Positions 60,915-64,000 of a DNA stretch of 64,000 nt are shown here, piece after piece. The position numbers were made by a program, and so were the translations under genes. How positions within the stretch are numbered: the stretch's first letter is position 1; every line of letters begins with the position of its first letter. The stretch lies in assembly GCA_965246795.1 (NCBI GenBank), contig CBDFFN010000022.1:62001-126000 (forward strand), in the 5' to 3' direction. Under the pieces are notes generated by a model, which saw only the letters and a list, made by a program, of their open reading frames with translations, had not been told where the DNA came from and searched no databases. This DNA is from JAJXWB01 sp965246795 (GTDB taxonomy: Bacteria; Pseudomonadota; Alphaproteobacteria; Rhizobiales; Beijerinckiaceae).

Positions 60915-62606
60915 ATGTCGGATGTCTTAAAAGCGCCAGCGCAAGAATTGCCCGAGCGCGAAGGCATGGACTTCGACGTCGTGATCGTCGGCGCCGGTCC
61001 GGCCGGGTTGGCGGCCGCGATCCGGCTGAAACAGGTTTCGCCCGACACCACCGTTGTCGTCGTCGAAAAGGGTTCGGAAGTCGGCGCGCATATCCTGTCC
61101 GGCGTCGTCGTCGATCCCATCGGGCTCGATCGTCTGCTGCCCGATTGGCGCGACGATGCCGACCGGCCGCTGACGGTCGAAGTGACGGAGGACATTTTCC
61201 ACTTCCTGACGGCTTCGAGCAGCATCCGGCTGCCGAATTTCATGATGCCGAAGCTTATGGACAATCACGGCAATTTCGTCGGCTCGCTCGCCAACGTCTG
61301 TCGCTGGCTGGCGCAGAAGGCCGAAGCGCTCGGCGTCGAAATCTATCCGGGCTTCGCGGCTTGCGAGATTCTCTACGGCGCGAATAACGAGGTCGTCGGC
61401 ATCGCGACCGGCGACATGGGCGTCGACAAGCAGGGGCGCATCAAGAACGCCTACACGCGCGGTATGGAATTGCGAGGAAAGTACACGCTATTTGCGGAAG
61501 GCGCGCGCGGCTCGCTGAGCAAGATGCTCATCCGCAAGTTCAATTTGCACGAGGGCCGCGATCCGCAGAAATATGGTATCGGCCTGAAGGAAATCTGGCA
61601 GATCGATCCCGCGAAACACAAAGCCGGGCGCATTCAGCACACCTTTGGCTGGCCGCTTGATTCAAAGACCGGCGGCGGGTCGTTTCTCTATCACATCGAG
61701 GACAACCAGGTTGTCGTCGGCTTCGTCATACACCTTAACTACACGAATCCGACGTTGTCGCCGTTCGATGAATTCCAACGCTTCAAGACGCATCCCGTCG
61801 TCGCGGCGACGCTGACCGGCGGCAAGCGTTTGTCATACGGCGCGCGCGCGATCACCGAAGGCGGCTGGCAGTCGGTGCCGAAGCTGACGGTGCCGGGTGC
61901 GGCGCTGATCGGTTGCGCGGCGGGCTTTGTGAACGTCCCGCGCATAAAAGGGTCGCACAACGCGATCCTCACAGGGATGATGGCAGCGGAAGAAGTCGCG
62001 AAAGCGTTGGCCGATGGCCGACAGCATGACGAAGTTGTCGCGATCGAAGACAACTGGCGCGCGAGCGATGTCGGTACCGATCTCAAGCGCGTGCGTAACG
62101 TCAAACCGCTATGGTCGAAGTTCGGAACGATCGTCGGCGTCTCGCTCGGCGGGCTGGACATGTGGTGCAATCAGCTCTTCGGCGTGTCGCCGTTCGGTAC
62201 TCTGAAGCACGGCAAAGCCGACCACGAAACGCTCAAGCCGATCGCGGACGTGACGCCGATCAAATATCCAAGGCCGGACGGAAAGCTGTCGTTCGACAAA
62301 TTGTCGTCGGTGTTTTTGTCGAACACGAATCACGAGGAGGATCAGCAGGTCCATCTTGTGTTGAAGGACCCGTCGATTCCGATCCGCGAAAATCTGCCGA
62401 AATATGGCGAGCCGGCTAGACTCTACTGTCCGGCCGCCGTGTACGAGGTCGTCTATGCCGACGATGTCGCGAAGACTGATCCGAAGTTCGTGATCAACGC
62501 GCAGAACTGCGTCCACTGCAAAACGTGCGACATCAAGGATCCCGCGCAAAACATCGAATGGACGGTGCCGGAAGGCGGCGGCGGGCCGAACTATCCGAAT
62601 ATGTAG
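60915..62606 (+). CDS. Electron transfer flavoprotein-ubiquinone oxidoreductase
   Basis: 563 residues, ETF-QO. It passes electrons from acyl-CoA and other dehydrogenases, through ETF, to ubiquinone at the inner membrane. VVIVGAGPAGLAAAIRL is the FAD loop, VPRIKGSHNAILTGMMAAE lies in the middle, and a C-terminal ferredoxin domain holds the four [4Fe-4S] cysteines (YCPAAVYEV, then NCVHCKTCDIKDPAQNI). It is monocistronic and full length (~550-560). Unrelated to the urt operon upstream. Confidence 0.95.
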   Translation: MSDVLKAPAQELPEREGMDFDVVIVGAGPAGLAAAIRLKQVSPDTTVVVVEKGSEVGAHILSGVVVDPIGLDRLLPDWRDDADRPLTVEVTEDIFHFLTASSSIRLPNFMMPKLMDNHGNFVGSLANVCRWLAQKAEALGVEIYPGFAACEILYGANNEVVGIATGDMGVDKQGRIKNAYTRGMELRGKYTLFAEGARGSLSKMLIRKFNLHEGRDPQKYGIGLKEIWQIDPAKHKAGRIQHTFGWPLDSKTGGGSFLYHIEDNQVVVGFVIHLNYTNPTLSPFDEFQRFKTHPVVAATLTGGKRLSYGARAITEGGWQSVPKLTVPGAALIGCAAGFVNVPRIKGSHNAILTGMMAAEEVAKALADGRQHDEVVAIEDNWRASDVGTDLKRVRNVKPLWSKFGTIVGVSLGGLDMWCNQLFGVSPFGTLKHGKADHETLKPIADVTPIKYPRPDGKLSFDKLSSVFLSNTNHEEDQQVHLVLKDPSIPIRENLPKYGEPARLYCPAAVYEVVYADDVAKTDPKFVINAQNCVHCKTCDIKDPAQNIEWTVPEGGGGPNYPNM

Positions 62607-62717
62607 CCGTCATTGCGAGGAACGACGCGCAGCGTCGCAACGCGGCAATCCGTCCTTGAAATAGGAAAAATGCAGATGAACGCCGCGTCGCGCTTTTGCG
62701 CTTCTCGCGATGACGGC
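62607..62717. repeat. Palindromic intergenic repeat (REP/MITE-like)
   Basis: Terminal arms GCCGTCATTGCGAG (62607-62620) and CTCGCGATGACGGC (62704-62717) are inverted repeats matching at 13 of 14 positions. The inner sequence GGAACGACGCGCAGCGTCGCA has further dyad symmetry. The element fills the whole gap between the convergent ETF-QO and methyltransferase genes and overlaps the latter's stop codon. Elements with CGTCATTGCGAGGA ends are widespread in Hyphomicrobiales. Confidence 0.8.
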
Positions 62718-63841
62718 TACCCCAACAACTTCCGCTTCTTCTTCGCCTTTGTGCGGCGAAACACCCCGACCAGTTCCACATGCGTGGAATGCCGGAACTG
62801 ATCGACCGGCGTCACGCGCTCCAGGGCATAGCCGCCATCGACAAGCATCTTCGCATCACGCGCGAATGTTTGCGGATTGCAGGAAACGCCTACAACGAGC
62901 GGCACAGTTGATCGCGCAAGTTCCTCGACCTGTTCAGCGGCACCCGCGCGCGGCGGATCGAAAACGACCGCATCGAAGTCTTTGAGTTCGACACGCGAGA
63001 GCGGGCGTCGCACGAGATCGCGAGCTTCGCCGCTTACGGGTCGCAATGTCGGCGCCGCTCCGGCGGCGGCGCAAAGCGCGTCGAATGCCTGCGCGTGCGT
63101 CTCGTAAGCGAAGACCTCCGCACGCTCCGCCATCCGCAGCACGAATGTGCCTATGCCGCTGTAGAGGTCGGCAACGCGCTTTGCATCGCCCACTGCGTTG
63201 CAAACAAGTTTGGCGAGCGCATCTTCGCCGGCCTGTGTTGGCTGCAGGAACGCGCCGGGCGGCATGTCGACATCGGCCGCGCCGATCCGCACACGCGGTT
63301 GCCGGAACGTTACGATGGGTTGGCCGTGGTTCGACAGCCGTGCGATGCCGACGCGCTGCGCGGTCGCGATCGACGGTGACTGTAATGCGTCCGGCAGCGG
63401 ACCCGTACCGCGCACATCAATATCGAGCCCCGTGCTGGTCGCTGTAACGACGATGTCGAGCGGCGCACCCGTTGCGGCGAGCGTCGTCGCAATCGCGCGT
63501 GCGGCGGGCAGCGCATCGGCCATGTCCGATGCGAGCAGGGGGCAAGCATCGATCGCAACGAGGTCGTGCGAGCGCGCTGCCATGAAGCCAACGACTGTGC
63601 GGCCATCCTCGCCGCGTCGGGCGTGGAATGTTGCGCGGCGGCGTCCGGCGCCATGCGCGTCGATGCACGGCTCTATGGCCGTGGCGATACCGACGCGCGC
63701 CAGCACTTGAACGATGGCTTCGCGCTTCCACGCCCATTGCGTCGGCAAGGGAATGTCCTGCGTCGCGCAACCACCACAGCGCCCGAACCACGGACAGAAG
63801 GGTGTTACGCGCTCGAGCGACGTGAGTTCAGATGCAGTCAC
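62717..63841 (-). CDS. Class I SAM-dependent RNA methyltransferase (RlmD/TrmA family)
   Basis: 374 residues, 5-methyluridine methyltransferase of the RlmD/TrmA family. Fe-S-type cysteines lie at CPWFGRCGGC near the N-terminus, DLYSGIGTFVLRMA binds SAM, FDPPRAGAAEQ is motif IV and GVSCNPQTFARDA holds the catalytic Cys. The TRAM domain usual at the N-terminus of RlmD is missing. The GTG at 63841 overlaps the tlyA stop by 4 bp (GTGA) and is preferred; ATG 63865 is the alternative. The tRNA or 23S rRNA target cannot be decided. Confidence 0.85.
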   Translation of the reverse strand: MTASELTSLERVTPFCPWFGRCGGCATQDIPLPTQWAWKREAIVQVLARVGIATAIEPCIDAHGAGRRRATFHARRGEDGRTVVGFMAARSHDLVAIDACPLLASDMADALPAARAIATTLAATGAPLDIVVTATSTGLDIDVRGTGPLPDALQSPSIATAQRVGIARLSNHGQPIVTFRQPRVRIGAADVDMPPGAFLQPTQAGEDALAKLVCNAVGDAKRVADLYSGIGTFVLRMAERAEVFAYETHAQAFDALCAAAGAAPTLRPVSGEARDLVRRPLSRVELKDFDAVVFDPPRAGAAEQVEELARSTVPLVVGVSCNPQTFARDAKMLVDGGYALERVTPVDQFRHSTHVELVGVFRRTKAKKKRKLLG

Positions 63842-64000
63842 GACCGCGTGGCGTGCAGGAGCCATTCGCGATTGCCGTCGCCGCCGGCGATCGGCGAAGG
63901 CATCGTACCGCGAACCGACCAGCTCTCTGCCGCAATGCATGCGGTCACGCGATCGAGTGCTGCAATCCGTTCGACTTCGTCGCGCACGATGCCCTTGCGG
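63838..64000 (-). CDS. tlyA: TlyA-family rRNA methyltransferase (C-terminal fragment)
   Basis: The last 54 codons of a gene running in from the right edge: RKGIVRDEVERIAALDRV, then SWSVRGTMPSPIAGGDGNRE and WLLHATRS. This is the conserved C-terminus of TlyA-type 2'-O-methyltransferases (SPI-x-G-x-DGN-x-E). It is immediately upstream of, and overlaps by 4 bp, the RlmD/TrmA-type gene, so the two RNA-modifying genes form an operon. Confidence 0.8.
   Translation of the reverse strand, partial: RKGIVRDEVERIAALDRVTACIAAESWSVRGTMPSPIAGGDGNREWLLHATRS

Noticed and set aside
1..64000. Search for tRNA/rRNA genes, CRISPR arrays, transposases, integrases or phage genes
   Set aside because: None could be recognised by reading either strand; the intergenic palindromes are the only mobile-like elements.

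Overview
The window is a 64 kb, GC-rich, gene-dense chromosomal segment. It contains no insertion sequence, phage, CRISPR or tRNA/rRNA that I can recognise. Frequent GTG/TTG starts, ATGA/GTGA stop-start overlaps, NitT/TauT-type ABC transporters, a PaaABCDE set, a urea ABC transporter and short palindromic intergenic repeats all point to an alphaproteobacterium of the Hyphomicrobiales (Bradyrhizobium/Xanthobacteraceae-like). This placement is inference from gene content, not from a marker gene.

Layout. 1-6.9 kb: surface-polysaccharide genes. A leftward operon holds a heptose-phosphate isomerase, a HAD heptose-bisphosphate phosphatase, a transaldolase and two sugar epimerases. Rightward genes encode a third epimerase, a CmcI-type protein and a glycosyltransferase. 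7-11.9 kb: a TadG-like protein coupled to an EAL phosphodiesterase, a single-domain response regulator and a hybrid kinase with receiver and HPt domains. 11.9-20 kb: nitrogen scavenging, with allophanate hydrolase and a cyanate-type operon (binding protein, SnoaL-like protein, permease, ATPase, cyanase). A leftward AtuA pair and a small Cys-rich exported protein lie between them. 20-32.8 kb: a secreted Gly/Tyr-rich protein, an RND efflux pair, a cupredoxin, a flavin reductase-like protein, a di-haem peroxidase, a second hybrid kinase, a PRC-barrel protein, an SDR and a ROK kinase. 32.8-37.6 kb: paaABCDE, whose paaE reads in three frames, followed by a hydroxypyruvate isomerase-like protein and an ABM monooxygenase. 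37.6-45.4 kb: a YciB-like protein, a carotenoid oxygenase with a divergent TetR regulator, a Tat-exported lipase, an NHL-propeller protein, a PSE-family exporter and a sulfolactate-dehydrogenase-like enzyme. 45.5-50.5 kb: a NitT/TauT ABC transporter followed by SdhB-, SdhC- and SdhD-like genes and a class I fumarase alpha subunit, with neither SdhA nor a fumarase beta subunit in the window. 50.6-54.6 kb: assimilatory nitrate reductase with its FAD electron-transfer subunit. 54.9-60.7 kb: urtABCDE. 60.9-64 kb: ETF-ubiquinone oxidoreductase, an RlmD/TrmA-type methyltransferase and the end of tlyA.

How it fits together. Three nitrogen-scavenging units (allophanate hydrolase, cyanate operon, urt operon) each have a good sigma-54 (-24/-12) promoter with GG and GC exactly 12 bp apart. 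With nitrate reductase nearby, the segment reads as a nitrogen-limitation island. The most unusual locus is the transporter/SDH-like/fumarase-alpha cluster at 45.5-50.5 kb, which looks like a dedicated oxidation module whose catalytic flavoprotein must be encoded elsewhere.
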